A DNA stretch of 64,000 nt from JASHPR01 sp963808705. Lineage in GTDB: Bacteria; Actinomycetota; Actinomycetes; Streptosporangiales; Streptosporangiaceae. Shown here in pieces: positions 25,870 through 35,460 of this stretch. The notes beneath the pieces are model-generated. The model worked only from the letters and a program-made list of their open reading frames with translations, made no database searches and was not told the origin of the DNA. Numbering within the stretch: the stretch's first letter is position 1; every line of letters begins with the position of its first letter. The translations under genes and the position numbers were made by a program. The stretch lies in assembly GCA_963808705.1 (NCBI GenBank), contig CAWEHB010000008.1:124001-188000 (forward strand), given 5' to 3'.

Positions 25870-27966
25870 TCAGTAATTGGCGGTACGGCCCTGCCGGAGC
25901 TGGATCAGGTACTGCTGTATGTCTCTGAGGGGGGCGCCGGAGGCGTCTAGGTGGTGCCTGGTCCAGGTGCCGTCCGGGCCTAGCCACCATGATGCGGTCC
26001 CGTCGTCCATCGCCAGGTCGATGAGGCCGCTGAGGTCGGCCCGCTGTGCGGGATCGGTTACCCGGACGAGCAACTCGACCCGCCGGTCAAGGTTGCGGTG
26101 CATGAGGTCGGCGCTGCCCAGCCAGACATCGCCGGCCGCCGCGCCGTCTTCGCCGGTGCCGAACGCGTACACCCGCGAGTGCTCCAGGAATCTGCCGAGT
26201 ATGCTGCGGACCCGGATCGTCTCCGACATGCCGGGCATGCCGGGCCGGAGCCCGCATATTCCGCGGATCCACAAGTCGATCGGCGCCCCGGCCTGGGATG
26301 CGCGGTACAGCGCATCGATGATCGCCTCGTCGATGATCGCGTTGCACTTCATCCGGATCCGGGCGGGCTGGCCGCGGCGCGCCCGTTCCGCCTGCTCGCT
26401 GATCCGTTCCAGCAGGCCCGGACGCAGGTCTTCCGGGGCGACCAGCAGCCGTCGGTACCCTGATTCCTGGCTGTAGGCGGTGAGGTGGTTGAACAGGTCG
26501 GTGATGTCCTGCCCCACGGCGCGGTCCGCGGTGAGCAGCCCGAAGTCCTCGTACAGCCGCGCGGTGGCCGGGTGGTAGTTCCCGGTGCCGATGTGGCAGA
26601 ACCGGCGCAGCGAGCCGTCCGGCTCCTCGCGCACCACCAGCACCATCTTGCAGTGGGTCTTCAGCCCGACGAGGCCGTACACCACGTGGCAGCCCGCCTC
26701 TTCCAGCGTGCGGGCCCAGGTGATGTTGGCGCGCTCGTCGAAGCGGGCCTTGATCTCGACCACCACCACCACCTGCTTGCCGCCCTCGGCGGCGCCGATC
26801 AGCGCATCCACGATCTCGGAATCGCCGCTGGTGCGGTACAGGGTGTGCTTGATCGCCAGCACACGCCGATCGTGAGCTGCCGAGACGACCAGCCGCTGCA
26901 CGCTGGCGGTGAACGAGTCATACGGGAGATGCACGAGGACGTCGCGCTTGGCAAGCGCGGAGAAGATGCTGGAGCCGGCCGGCAGCGCCGTTTCCGACGG
27001 GACGAACGGCGGGTACTTCAGCTTCGGCAGGCGGAGATCCGCGATCTCGCTGAGGCCGGAGAGGTCGAGGGGGCCGGGCAGGCGGTACACGGCGCGGGTG
27101 TCGACGCCAAGCTCGGTCACCAGATCGTCGAGCATGTCGCCGGACATCGGCTCCTCCGCCTCCAGCCGGACGGCAGGCTCGAACCGGCGCCGCGTCAGCT
27201 CGCGCTCCAGCGACTTCAGCAGGTCCTCCGTCATGTCCTCGTCGATCTCCAGATCGCGGCCGCGGGTAACCCGGAAGGCGTGATGCTCGATCACGTCCAG
27301 GCCCTTGAACAACTCCGGCAGGTGAGCCGCGATCACGTCCTCCAGCAGCACGAACCGGTACGGCGCCACGGTCAGGAACCTGGGCAGCAGCGGAGGCACC
27401 TTCACCCGGGCGAACATCCTCGTGCCGGTCCGCGGGCTGGCGATCGTCGCGGCCAGGCTGAGTGACAGGCTGGAGATGTAGGGAAACGGGTGGGCGGGGT
27501 CAACGATCAGCGGTGTGAGCACCGGGTAGATCCGCTCCCGGAACAGTTCCTGCAGTTTCTTCTGCTCCGCGGCCGCCAGCTGCTTCCAGCGCAGGATCTC
27601 TATGCCCTCCGCGTCCAGGGCCGGCAGCACCGAGTCGCTGAAACATGCGGCGTGGCGGCCGGCAAGCTCGCCGGCCATCTTCAGGGTGTTCTCCAGCAGC
27701 TGCCCGGGTGGCATCCCGGTGGCGCTCTCTACTCGCAGCCCGGCCGCCATCCGCCGGACCCGCCCGGCCACCCGGACCATGAAGAACTCATCGAGGTTGC
27801 TGGCGAAGATGGCCAGGAACCGCACCCGCTCCAGCAGCGGGACGGTCTCATCCTCCGCCAGCTCCAGGACTCGCTGATTGAACCTGAGCCAGCTCTCCTC
27901 GCGATCCAGGTAACGGCCAGGGGGCAGCTCGTCGTTGCCTGCCCCGCCCGGACCGTCGGCTAGCAC
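25870..27966 (-). CDS. ppk: polyphosphate kinase 1
   Basis: A full-length 698-residue enzyme. The N-terminal domain begins YLDREESWLRFNQRVLELA, the head domain includes NLDEFFMVRVAG, and the catalytic C1/C2 domains carry the active-site segment CHIGTGNYHPATARLYEDFGLLTAD and MKCNAIIDEAIIDALYRAS. It reversibly makes inorganic polyphosphate from ATP, a store used in starvation and stress. Position on an island, apart from phosphate-regulon genes, suggests a second, accessory copy. Confidence 0.95.
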   Translation of the reverse strand: MLADGPGGAGNDELPPGRYLDREESWLRFNQRVLELAEDETVPLLERVRFLAIFASNLDEFFMVRVAGRVRRMAAGLRVESATGMPPGQLLENTLKMAGELAGRHAACFSDSVLPALDAEGIEILRWKQLAAAEQKKLQELFRERIYPVLTPLIVDPAHPFPYISSLSLSLAATIASPRTGTRMFARVKVPPLLPRFLTVAPYRFVLLEDVIAAHLPELFKGLDVIEHHAFRVTRGRDLEIDEDMTEDLLKSLERELTRRRFEPAVRLEAEEPMSGDMLDDLVTELGVDTRAVYRLPGPLDLSGLSEIADLRLPKLKYPPFVPSETALPAGSSIFSALAKRDVLVHLPYDSFTASVQRLVVSAAHDRRVLAIKHTLYRTSGDSEIVDALIGAAEGGKQVVVVVEIKARFDERANITWARTLEEAGCHVVYGLVGLKTHCKMVLVVREEPDGSLRRFCHIGTGNYHPATARLYEDFGLLTADRAVGQDITDLFNHLTAYSQESGYRRLLVAPEDLRPGLLERISEQAERARRGQPARIRMKCNAIIDEAIIDALYRASQAGAPIDLWIRGICGLRPGMPGMSETIRVRSILGRFLEHSRVYAFGTGEDGAAAGDVWLGSADLMHRNLDRRVELLVRVTDPAQRADLSGLIDLAMDDGTASWWLGPDGTWTRHHLDASGAPLRDIQQYLIQLRQGRTANY

Positions 27967-28105
27967 CGTGTTTCCGCCAATTCCGCCCCCCGGCCTTGGC
28001 AGCGCGGGGGGGCCGTCATCGCTCTCGCGTACTGCGGCCAGCGCCGCTGGTCAACAGGCATGGCGGATGAGCCTGCGCTCGGGCATCTGGGGAATCCTGG
28101 GATCA

Positions 28106-28483
28106 TCAGGTCCGCCTGCGGTGATGGCGAGACGCGGCACGTAACGGCGTGCGAGCGGGTCGGCGGCGGCGCGCGATCAGGACACCGGCGAGCAGGACCA
28201 TGCACGCTGCCGTGAGGACCACCCGGCGCTGCCGGGGGACAGCCATTATCTGTTCTTTCACTTTGCCGGCTGCATCCCTGAGGCGCCCGGCGACCTCGCT
28301 CGCCTCCTCCCGCACCCGGGCTATGACGTCGGCCTTGGCAGCGAGGGCCGCAACGGTCTCGCCGACGTCTTCCCTGGTTCGCTCGATCTCCTCGGTCAGC
28401 GCCTGAATGCCGTCCGGTGGAGCATCACCGGGACCAGGGTCGGCGGGACCAGGGTCGGCGGGCGTGAGCCCGGATTCTGTCAT
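28106..28483 (-). CDS. DUF3618 protein with C-terminal membrane helix
   Basis: A 125-residue protein. A Pro/Asp-rich head leads to the DUF3618 core EEIERTREDVGETVAALAAKADV, a predicted amphipathic helix, then a helix VVLTAACMVLLAGVLIA followed by Arg-rich residues. Such proteins accompany phage-holin-like DUF1469 proteins; ATGA overlap with the upstream gene supports an operon. The Pro-rich head contains a short 15-bp tandem duplication (near 28432-28461). Confidence 0.85.
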   Translation of the reverse strand: MTESGLTPADPGPADPGPGDAPPDGIQALTEEIERTREDVGETVAALAAKADVIARVREEASEVAGRLRDAAGKVKEQIMAVPRQRRVVLTAACMVLLAGVLIARRRRPARTPLRAASRHHRRRT

Positions 28484-28899
28484 CGGTGCGCACTCTCCTT
28501 GATTTCCTCGACGTCGGCCCGGACGCTGTCGACCACCCCGTCAGGACCAGCAGTCGTGGCCTTCCTCAGCTCAGCCCGGCCGGCCAGCGCAACGATCCCC
28601 GCCGCGGCCAGCAGGCAGGCCCCGATGATCAGGGCCGCAAGCCAGGCCGCAACGGCCGCGGCCAGCCCGATGATCGCGGCAGCCAGCAGGCAGCCAAGCC
28701 CGTACAGCGCCAGCAGGCCGCCGCCGCTGAACATCCCGATGCCAAGGCCAGCCCGCTTGACCGCGCGCATCATCTCCAGCTGCGCGAGCCGCACCTCGTC
28801 GCGGGCCAGCCTGCCAATCTGCTTAGACAGGTGCTTCACAAGGTCCGCGGTCGAACTGCCCTGCGCAGTGGCCAGCTGGGCCGTGGTCGTGTCTTCCAT
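28480..28899 (-). CDS. phage holin superfamily/DUF1469 membrane protein
   Basis: A 139-residue protein. The N-terminal helix STADLVKHLSKQIGRLARDEVRLAQLEM is followed by two Ala/Leu/Gly-rich membrane hairpins (about 50-105) and a charged tail, the standard Phage_holin_3_6/DUF1469 layout. It is translationally coupled to the DUF3618 gene. The function is unknown; probably envelope-stress related. Confidence 0.88.
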   Translation of the reverse strand: MEDTTTAQLATAQGSSTADLVKHLSKQIGRLARDEVRLAQLEMMRAVKRAGLGIGMFSGGGLLALYGLGCLLAAAIIGLAAAVAAWLAALIIGACLLAAAGIVALAGRAELRKATTAGPDGVVDSVRADVEEIKESAHR

Positions 28900-29105
28900 T
28901 GATGTCCGCCTTTCGTGTCCGCTGCCACCTCGCTACGACGTCCTGGCCGGACCTGCCCGGCTCGCCGGACCCAGGTCGCCCGGGCCCGTCCTGCTCGCCG
29001 TCGCCCGGATGCCCCGGGTAGGCTTGCGTCCCCCTCCGGCTCTGCCATCAGCAGAGCCGGAACTTCCCGCATCCGGACACGGCGCCGGCCTCCTGCATCC
29101 CCGTC

Positions 29106-29393
29106 CTAGGCCCCGCCAGGACCGCCGCCCGCCGACTGAGAGCCGGTCCCGTCTGGCCCCTCGTCCGCCGGTTCGACGGAGACGAGCTCAAGGCCCAGCT
29201 CCTGGGTCCGCTGGATGAGCCCGTGCAGATGCGCCTGGTCGATCGCGTTGCCGGTCAGCACCGTCGTGCCGCCAACCCGGTCCATCTGCATCCCCTCGAA
29301 CAGGAAACCGAACGGCTCGCCCAGCTCGCCGCGAAGCACCAGCCGGTACCGTCTGCCCTGTGCCCGATCGCTGTCCATCACCCGCACGCTCAC
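29106..29393 (-). CDS. small protein, RGELG family, copy 1
   Basis: About 95 residues. The core RYRLVLRGELGEPFGFLFEG, GGTTVLTGNAIDQAHLHGL and TQELGLELVSVEP has the pattern (strand, G-T-VL-G, DQA-LHGL, I-Q-LGLEL) of a small actinobacterial family without assigned function; an ACT-like alpha/beta fold is possible. The GTG at 29393 starts 5 nt after the inverted repeat of box 1; an ATG at 29378 is the alternative. Almost identical relatives are at 35810 and 53393. Confidence 0.75.
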   Translation of the reverse strand: MSVRVMDSDRAQGRRYRLVLRGELGEPFGFLFEGMQMDRVGGTTVLTGNAIDQAHLHGLIQRTQELGLELVSVEPADEGPDGTGSQSAGGGPGGA

Positions 29394-29398
29394 ACTCA

Positions 29399-29444
29399 GG
29401 CAGGTGACCTGTCGCCACCTGCCGACCGTTTCCACCTAGGTGAA
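29399..29444 (-). promoter_or_regulatory. composite box 1
   Basis: IR1 at 29430-29444 (TTCACCTAGGTGGAA on the minus strand) and IR2 at 29399-29423 (GGCAGGTG-N9-CACCTGCC, perfect arms), 11 nt apart counted between the two AGGTG motifs. It reads toward the small RGELG gene. Confidence 0.85.
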
Positions 29445-29494
29445 GCGCGGGCACAAAGCCAGCAGATCCCCGGGTTCAGGAGCGAACCTAGGGC

Positions 29495-29740
29495 CACTGA
29501 CAGATTGATGCCGGACTCGGTCCCGAGCGATTCTGCGGTCGCCCAGGCAAGGCGAGCCACCGCCGCGCCCTCTTCGAGAAAGACCCGGACCAGGCGCTCG
29601 GGGGCGCCACGTGGGTGTCAATGCCGAACGCGCGAGCCGCCCCGCGAGCAGCCCTAGCCTGACGTTCGGCTTCTGAGAGCTGCCTTGCCGCAGCGCAACG
29701 CGCGGCCAGCGCCGGGGCGAGCACAAGCTTCGGGACCTCG
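29495..29740 (-). pseudogene. LuxR (MalT-like) regulator remnant
   Basis: Two non-adjacent segments of the regulator at 55802-58429 are fused here: one matching its 56040-56150 (ERLVRVFLEEG region) and one matching about 56680-56810 (tetratricopeptide-like region). ATPase and HTH parts are missing. Confidence 0.7.
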
Positions 29741-29805
29741 TCGACCTGGTTGCCTGCGCGCAGAGCCAAGCCGACCTCACCGGAGCTTATCGACCAGCAG
29801 GCGCG

Positions 29806-29890
29806 CTGGAACCGGCCAGGCGGCCCTGCACGGCCTCCTCCACACGATCCAGGACCTCGGGCTCGAAGTCATCGACGTTCACCGGGAAGA
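29806..29890 (+). pseudogene. fragment of a small VTDGTY-family gene
   Basis: Encodes GQAALHGLLHTIQDLGLEVI, the C-terminal half of the family seen intact at 37222 and 58791. No start or N-terminal half is present. Confidence 0.65.
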
Positions 29891-30369
29891 CGTTCACCGG
29901 GCCACGCTGCAGTATCTGGCTGTCGGTGCCAGCTCTAGCCCGGCATTGGCTGCCCACGTTGCCGTCACGGTTGCCGTCATAGACGGCCAGCTCGGGCGCC
30001 GCGCCTACCAGCTTGCGCGCTCGCGCATGCCGGTGCTGCTGATCATCCCGTCTGCCGTCGACCCGCCCGTCAGGGAGCGGGCCGATCAGGCTCCACCCTC
30101 AGCACGCGACACGGTGGACGGTGCGTTAGCGATCACCCCGGAGCCGGAGTGCTCCCACCGGAGGGACCGGCTTTACAGGGTGCCCATTATCCCCGTCCTT
30201 ATGACCGCTGACCTGCTATTTCTTCATTCCCGGCCGCTTGAAAACCGCGTTCTGTCCGTGGTTCCAGAGCGTGCCTGGTCAGCGCGACGCACGTTTTGGA
30301 TCAGGTCCCATGAAGTCCAGCTGAGTCCCACCACGTCCAAGTTCTCCTGCTGCCACCGCGCCGTCCCGT
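29891..30369. other. no recognisable gene
   Basis: A frame stays open on the plus strand to 30383, but codon use and composition (rising AT, Pro/Arg/Ser-rich translation) do not support a gene. The first part (AHVAVTVAVIDG, ARSRMPVLLIIP) may be a decayed protein I cannot name. Confidence 0.4.
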
Positions 30370-30412
30370 TTTCACCTAGGTGAAACGGCTGGGAGGTGAT
30401 GTCTGCTCCGCC
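30370..30412 (+). promoter_or_regulatory. composite box 2
   Basis: IR1 is a perfect 16-bp palindrome TTTCACCTAGGTGAAA (30370-30385). IR2 is degenerate (GGGAGGTG...CTCCGCC) and one base closer than in other copies. It reads toward 30554 and 30812. Confidence 0.75.
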
Positions 30413-30489
30413 ACGGGCGCCGCAAGATGGAATTCAGGAGCGCCCGAGAAGGAGTGCTATGTCTTGAGCGCCCTGGCCGTCCCGGCTTT

Positions 30490-30553
30490 GGCCCCGCACA
30501 GGGGGCGCGCTTGCGGTCCGGCGTCGGCACGATCAGAACGGGAGGTGGGCCGG
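30490..30553 (+). repeat. 64-bp conserved leader, copy 1
   Basis: Matches 45365-45428 with two mismatches. It ends in GGGAGGTGGGCCGG directly before an ATG, so it includes a ribosome-binding site. Confidence 0.8.
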
Positions 30554-30682
30554 ATGGCCGTACAGGAGCAGGAGATCGCGCATCCGAGCGTCGACGATCG
30601 CGAGGCCGAGGGTTTTGGAGGCCCGGGACCGGGCGGCTTTGTCGGCTCATACGAAGTGGCGGCCCGCCGAGGACCGTCCTGA
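30554..30682 (+). CDS. short 42-residue ORF after the conserved leader, possible
   Basis: ATG 8 nt behind GGAGG. The product is Glu/Gly-rich (MAVQEQEIAHPSVDD...), with no membrane segment. It may be the N-terminal stub of a lost gene. The second leader copy (45365) is followed by a different sequence, so homology gives no support. Confidence 0.3.
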   Translation: MAVQEQEIAHPSVDDREAEGFGGPGPGGFVGSYEVAARRGPS

Positions 30683-30811
30683 CCCGGTCGGCCGGCGCTG
30701 AGACCGGCTTCGCGCTCTCAAAGCAAAGCTCAAGATCGCCGACGACCCCGCAGCAACGCCACGAACCCCTCAAGGACAAGCGCGGCGCTGCACCAGCAGG
30801 ACGATTGCGTT

Positions 30812-31495
30812 ATGCCGGGTAAACGCGGCGCTGCTGGTGATGGCGCACCTCGCAGGCTCGGGGAGCAACGGTTGCCGATGGCCCTTGCCGCGCTGGCGGC
30901 GGGCTTCCTCAGGGCTTGGCTGCCCCCCCAGCTGCGCGTCGGTAACCGGTGGCTGTTGCTGGTGATCATCGTGGTCTTCCTGGGCGTGCTGATCATCGGG
31001 GACCCTGGGCGCATCGACCGGGACCGGCCGTGGCTGCGGGTACTCACCGATTGCATGCTCGGTGTCATCACCGTGGCCAACGCCGCCTCCGCGGTCGTGC
31101 TCGCCGCGGACATCGTCAACGGCTCCGCCGCCTTCACCAGCAACGGCAAGGTACTGGTGCTCAGCGGTAGCGCCATCTGGCTGACCAACGTCCTCATCTT
31201 CGCCCTCTGGTACTGGGAGCTGGATCGCGGCGGGCCGGTCGCGCGGGCCAGGGGCTCGGCAGTGCCTGCCGCCCTGGTTTTTCCCGAGATGTCGAACCCG
31301 GATTATGTCGGCAAGGACTGGTACCCGAAATTCGTGGACTACTTCCACTTCGCCTTCTCGACGGCCACGTCGATCAGCCCGCCCGATGTGTCGGCGATCA
31401 GGCCGTGGATGAAGCTGATGATGATTACCGAGGAGGCAACCTCGCTCATCGTGGGCGTGCTGGTTATTTCTCGTGCCGTGAACATCTTCAAGTGA
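30812..31495 (+). CDS. polytopic membrane protein with pore-like C-terminal motif
   Basis: A 227-residue protein with hydrophobic segments near 22-35, 46-63, 80-105, 117-135 and 196-225. Before the last helix, FSTATSISPPDVSAIRPWMK resembles the loop between pore helix and inner helix of ion-channel-like proteins, but there is no GYG/GFG filter. Homologous broken copies are at 41590-42019 (N half) and 62151-62474 (C half). The function is unknown; the family is typical of actinobacterial membrane proteins. Confidence 0.75.
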   Translation: MPGKRGAAGDGAPRRLGEQRLPMALAALAAGFLRAWLPPQLRVGNRWLLLVIIVVFLGVLIIGDPGRIDRDRPWLRVLTDCMLGVITVANAASAVVLAADIVNGSAAFTSNGKVLVLSGSAIWLTNVLIFALWYWELDRGGPVARARGSAVPAALVFPEMSNPDYVGKDWYPKFVDYFHFAFSTATSISPPDVSAIRPWMKLMMITEEATSLIVGVLVISRAVNIFK

Positions 31496-31599
31496 CGCCG
31501 TAAGTGCCAGAGCACCCTTTGCGGCAAGCGGCATCTTCCGGTGGCCTAACGGTAGTTTGTTAATTCGGGACATAGAGGTGCAGGCCGCAGCCTGCCGCG

Positions 31600-32500
31600 A
31601 GTGAGTTGATCAGGGCTTGCAGCGGCGGGGGCGGGGGCGCCTTGGACCATGCCTGCCACCAGCGCTGCAGCGCGATCCAGGGGGAAAGCCAGGCGCGCAC
31701 CGCGCAGTGCCCGCGGCCAGAACGGTGCCGACGGGACGGCGGCGCGCGTGCCCCACTTCAGTCAGGTCCGGCGGCCGGGTGCGGGCTGCTGTCCTCGCGC
31801 GGGCCGCCCGGGCGGGGCAGGTTCGTGACCAGGTACCAGGTGGCCTTCGCGGGCAGGCAGCCGGGTCGGCGGTGGCCACCACCAGGCGCCGGGCGCCGTC
31901 CGGCCCCCACCAGCCCAAGGCCGCGTCGGCCGCATGCCAGGTCTCGGCGTGGCCGTCGCGGAAGGCCCGGGTCACCGGGTGCCAGTCGCCGGGATCATCC
32001 GGCCCGCCCCAGGCCAGGGCGCGGGCGGCATCGATGGGGTGTGCGCATCCGGGCCGTAGGCCCAGGTGCCGCGGCGGGGCTTGAGGGCCATCACGAACGG
32101 CAGCCCGGCCTCGGCGAGCTCCCCGCGGAACCCGTCCTGATCGCCGTAGGCCCTGTCCGCGGCCACCGCGCGGAACGCGAACCCCGCCGCCTGGGCCATG
32201 ACCGCGAGATCCGCGCCGATCTGCAGCTTGGTGCGGAACGCCGGGTCATCCTGCCCTTCGCGAAGTGCCGGGCTGGGATGTACGGCACCGCATGCACCGG
32301 GTAATACAGCCGCTCATCGGCCCACACCGTGGTGACGGTGACCACCCCGTTGCCGGTCTTGCCGTACCGGCCAGCCACTGATGGCCCACGTGCGCGGTCC
32401 TCGTGCCGTCCTTGCGGTCCCGCTGTCGTCGATCACCAGCACGCCCCCATCGTGCGGCGCCGTCGCCGGGTCCGCCAGCAGCAACTCCAGCCTCCGGTTC
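31600..32500 (-). pseudogene. IS701-type transposase, multiply frameshifted
   Basis: The minus strand encodes, across at least three frames, GVLVIDDSG, HVGHQWLAG, TVTTVWADERLYYPVH, AVAADRAYGDQDGFRGELAE and GLPFVMALKP, the order found in IS701-family transposases. The DDE-like Asp residues (DDSG, DRAYGD) remain, but the frames are broken, so it is inactive. Terminal inverted repeats were not identified. Confidence 0.75.
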
Positions 32501-32519
32501 TGCTACTGCCCGCCGCCGC

Positions 32520-32887
32520 TGCCGTCGGCCATCTCGGAGTCGGCCACAGCGATCGCGAAACCCAGGGCCCTGAGGATCATCCCGCCTGCCGAGACCACCC
32601 GCGCCGTACCAATCACTGGGACAACCCCCGATCATGACTGCCTGGATGTCGTCGGCGGTGACCCCGCTTTCCTGGGCGGCCTGGGCGTTGGCGAGGTAGG
32701 AGGCAGGCGGTGCGTCCACCGCGATCAGGGCGGCCAGCCTCGCGAGCATGAGCTCGCGTCGTGGCAGAGAATTGTGCTCGACCGATGGGGCGGTGATGTC
32801 GGCAAGTGTGTCACGGTCGCGGCGCTGCAGGCGACCGCGTGGGGCGGCGCTGCCGCTGGCCCTGGTCACCAACACCACCTCCCGCAC
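32520..32887 (-). pseudogene. carboxymuconolactone decarboxylase-family remnant
   Basis: Encodes LARLAALIAVDAPPASYLAN and ESGVTADDIQAVMIGG, then after a frameshift (near 32625) IGTARVVSAGGMILRALGFAIAVAD. This is the order of a short CMD/AhpD-like protein. The 5' part seems intact from GTG 32887, but the frame is lost two thirds along. Confidence 0.7.
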
Positions 32888-33075
32888 CGGGCCTCGATCG
32901 CGGCGCTGGCCGGGGAGGGCTTCCCGGTCACCGCCACGGACATCCTCACCGCGCCGGTCATCGCGACCGCCTATCTAAAGGAGCATTATCCGGGTGCCCG
33001 CTGCCTGCTGCTCAACATCGGGGACATCGGCGAGGACCTGGCGGGAGTGGCCTTGCCCACGCGGACGACCCGGCC
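32850..33075 (+). pseudogene. HAD-superfamily phosphatase fragment
   Basis: LALVTNTTSR, then in another frame ALAGEGFPVTATDILTAPVI and LKEHYPGARCLLLN.GDIGEDLAG, as in NagD/LHPP-type HAD hydrolases (motif II Thr in VTNT). Motif I and the C-terminal catalytic part are missing. Confidence 0.65.
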
Positions 33076-33093
33076 GGTTTCCTCCAGCAATGG

Positions 33094-33140
33094 GTTCACC
33101 TAGGTGAACACGGCCGGTAGGTGATGACAGGTCCCTGTCG
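33094..33140 (+). promoter_or_regulatory. composite box 3
   Basis: IR1 is a perfect 16-bp palindrome GTTCACCTAGGTGAAC (33094-33109). IR2 begins GGTAGGTG at the usual 11-nt distance, but its right arm is degraded. The next gene downstream is the FUSC gene at 33504. Confidence 0.75.
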
Positions 33141-33503
33141 AACTGCGAGCCTGTGAGTAACAGTCAGCGTTCCGCAAAAGGGGTCTTGGGGCGCCACACC
33201 GTCGCCTCGGAGCAGGCGACTGTCTGGCGTGAGAGCCACGTCTTGTCAGCGCAATCGGGCGGCGTCGGGACGACGTCACATCGGCAGAGGAGACGTCAAT
33301 GGATCCCAGCATGTCAGTTGGGTGAGGGAATGTTCGTGGGGCGGAGAGTCTGCTGCGGGGGGCCGGGTTTGCTGTGCCCGGGTGAGGCGCGCGAGTCTGC
33401 CCCGCCGCGCGTGGCGCAGCAGTTCCCGGTCCGTGCCGCCGTCCGGATGCCGCCGCGCGAGGGCGGCTTCGCCGACCTAGGCCAACGCGCTGAGAGGTGA
33501 GTC
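33141..33503. other. leader region before the FUSC gene
   Basis: No convincing ORF. GC content is slightly lower than in neighbouring genes. A GAGAGGTGAGTC site precedes the GTG at 33504. It may be a long 5' UTR of a transcript starting near box 3. Confidence 0.4.
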
Positions 33504-34604
33504 GTGAGTCAGGTGGCGAAGGTATTCCAGCTCAACCTGAAGGGGTTCAACCTGGTCAGAGGCGCCATCTTGGCGGTCATACTGGGCCTGCTGATCATCG
33601 TGGGGGTGCTCCCTCATGACCGGAGGTACTTCCTCAGCGCGATCTTCGGGGCGCTGTTGCTGGCGCTGGCCGATCCCGGCGGGAAGCACGGGCCCCGGGT
33701 GGCGCGCCTGGCCATATTCGCGGTGGCCGGGGCGCTGCTGACGGCCCTGGGATTCGGCATCGGCCCCGGGGCCTGGGGATGGGTGGTGCTGGCCGCGTTC
33801 GCGGCCACGCTGCTGGGCGGGCTGGCGGTCAAATACGGCGTGCACCGATTCGTCGCGGCCTATCTGCTCAACGTCTGGTTCATCATCGCCCTCGGCCTGC
33901 CGACTCTGTTTGCCTTCGACTATCCGCGCCTGTACCACTCCGGCCTGACCCACCCCGAACCGTGGAAGCAGGCGCTGGCCTGGCTGGTCGGATCGGCGGT
34001 GTGGATCGCTTACACCTCCATCGTGTGGCTGGCCCGGGGGCGGGTCGCCGAGCCCCAGCCGGTCGCCGAGATCCCCGGGGATATCTCGCCGCGGCCGCTG
34101 ACCCGGCCGGTGATCCTTTTCTCGGTGATCCGGGCCGTCGCGGTGTCGATCGCCGTGGCGATCGCCTTCGGGCTGAAACTGCCCGATGCCTACTGGATGC
34201 CCATCGCCGCGATCATCGCCATGAAGCCCGACCTGCAGCAATCCACCCTCGTGGCTGAGCAGCGGGTGGCCGGGACGATCATCGGCGCCGCAGTGGCCGC
34301 CCTGGTGCTGCTGGCCGTCGACAACAGGACCGCCCTCGAAGTGATCATCGTCGTCCTGCTCGCGCTGGCCGGGTCGATCCGCACCGTGAGCTACACCTGG
34401 TACACCGCAGCCGTGGCCGGGGCCATCCTGATCGCCGCGGATATACCCCACCCGTCCAACCTCGCCGATGAGGGACGGCGGATCTTGTTCACGTTCGCCG
34501 GGGTGGGGATCTCCATCATCGTCTTGCTGCTGGCGGGCCTGCTGCAAAAGCGCGCCGCCAAGGCCGCACCACCGGCACCTGTCCACCAGGGCCAGGCAGG
34601 GTGA
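33504..34604 (+). CDS. FUSC-family (aromatic acid exporter-like) membrane protein
   Basis: A 366-residue protein with two blocks of 4-6 membrane helices. The second block, DAYWMPIAAIIAMKPDLQQSTLVAEQRVAGTIIGA, is the FUSC/YccS signature (Pro-Asp, Arg-x-x-Gly-T-x-x-G). The family is proposed to export aromatic or lipophilic compounds. The first block may be a second, diverged FUSC unit. GTG start. Confidence 0.85.
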   Translation: MSQVAKVFQLNLKGFNLVRGAILAVILGLLIIVGVLPHDRRYFLSAIFGALLLALADPGGKHGPRVARLAIFAVAGALLTALGFGIGPGAWGWVVLAAFAATLLGGLAVKYGVHRFVAAYLLNVWFIIALGLPTLFAFDYPRLYHSGLTHPEPWKQALAWLVGSAVWIAYTSIVWLARGRVAEPQPVAEIPGDISPRPLTRPVILFSVIRAVAVSIAVAIAFGLKLPDAYWMPIAAIIAMKPDLQQSTLVAEQRVAGTIIGAAVAALVLLAVDNRTALEVIIVVLLALAGSIRTVSYTWYTAAVAGAILIAADIPHPSNLADEGRRILFTFAGVGISIIVLLLAGLLQKRAAKAAPPAPVHQGQAG

Positions 34605-34665
34605 ACGCGTCAGGGAACCGCAGGCCCGGTCCCAGTCACACGGCAGTGCATGACGCGGGGACGAC

Positions 34666-35232
34666 ATGACCGGCCAGCGCCACCAGGACCCGACGCCGGC
34701 AAAGCACAGGCGCCTGATTTTCTGGGCGGCGGTGCGCAGTGTCGTGATCGCGGCAGCGGTGGTGGTTCTTTATTACGTGCTCCCACTGGACCGGCCGTGG
34801 GATACCGGCACGGCGGTGCATCTGCTGATTGGCCTGCTGGTCTTCGTGGGCGTCCTGGTGTGGGGCGTCAGGGGCATCACTGGCTCGCGTTACCCGGGTG
34901 TGCGGGCGGCCGAGATGCTGGCGTTGATCCTTCCGTTGTTCCTGGTGCTGTTCGCCTCCACGTACTTTGTGCTGGAACGGGCCTCGGCGGCGAGCTTCAC
35001 CCAGCCGATGACCCGCACCGACGCCTTGTACTTCACGGTGACCGTCTTCTCAACGGTGGGTTTCGGGGACATCACCGCCAAATCCGAGACCGCCCGGGTC
35101 GTGCTCATCGTCCAGATGCTCGCCGACCTGGTAATTCTCGGCGCCGGCATACGAGTGATCCTGGGGGCCGTGCAGCGCGGCCGGCAACAGAGATCGGATA
35201 CCGGCGACGATGCCGGCCCGGCCGCCACGTGA
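34666..35232 (+). CDS. two-pore-helix potassium channel protein
   Basis: A 188-residue protein with four hydrophobic segments and the K+ selectivity filter TVGFGD (residues 130-135) between the last two, i.e. an Ion_trans_2 pore preceded by two extra helices. No RCK/TrkA_N domain. It follows the FUSC gene by 61 bp on the same strand and is probably co-transcribed. Confidence 0.9.
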   Translation: MTGQRHQDPTPAKHRRLIFWAAVRSVVIAAAVVVLYYVLPLDRPWDTGTAVHLLIGLLVFVGVLVWGVRGITGSRYPGVRAAEMLALILPLFLVLFASTYFVLERASAASFTQPMTRTDALYFTVTVFSTVGFGDITAKSETARVVLIVQMLADLVILGAGIRVILGAVQRGRQQRSDTGDDAGPAAT

Positions 35233-35460
35233 CGGTCTCCCCGCGCACTGGAGCGTCAGGTCCCTTCGGCCATGGAGATCAGCCTGGGTGCGGTGACGTG
35301 CCATACGGCCGGGCCAAGACGGCCCTGCGGAGCGGCCTGTAACTGTGTGAGAACCCCTCCGAGGCTGGGACGCGGTGCCGGTGTGATCCGTTTCAAAGCG
35401 TCGGCGGGGGGACAGTCTTCAGGTGTCGGCGTCACTGCCGGCGCCGGGCTGCTGGCCCAG

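Noticed and set aside
31600..32500. Active insertion sequence
   Set aside because: The transposase is spread over several frames and no terminal inverted repeats or target duplication could be found by eye.
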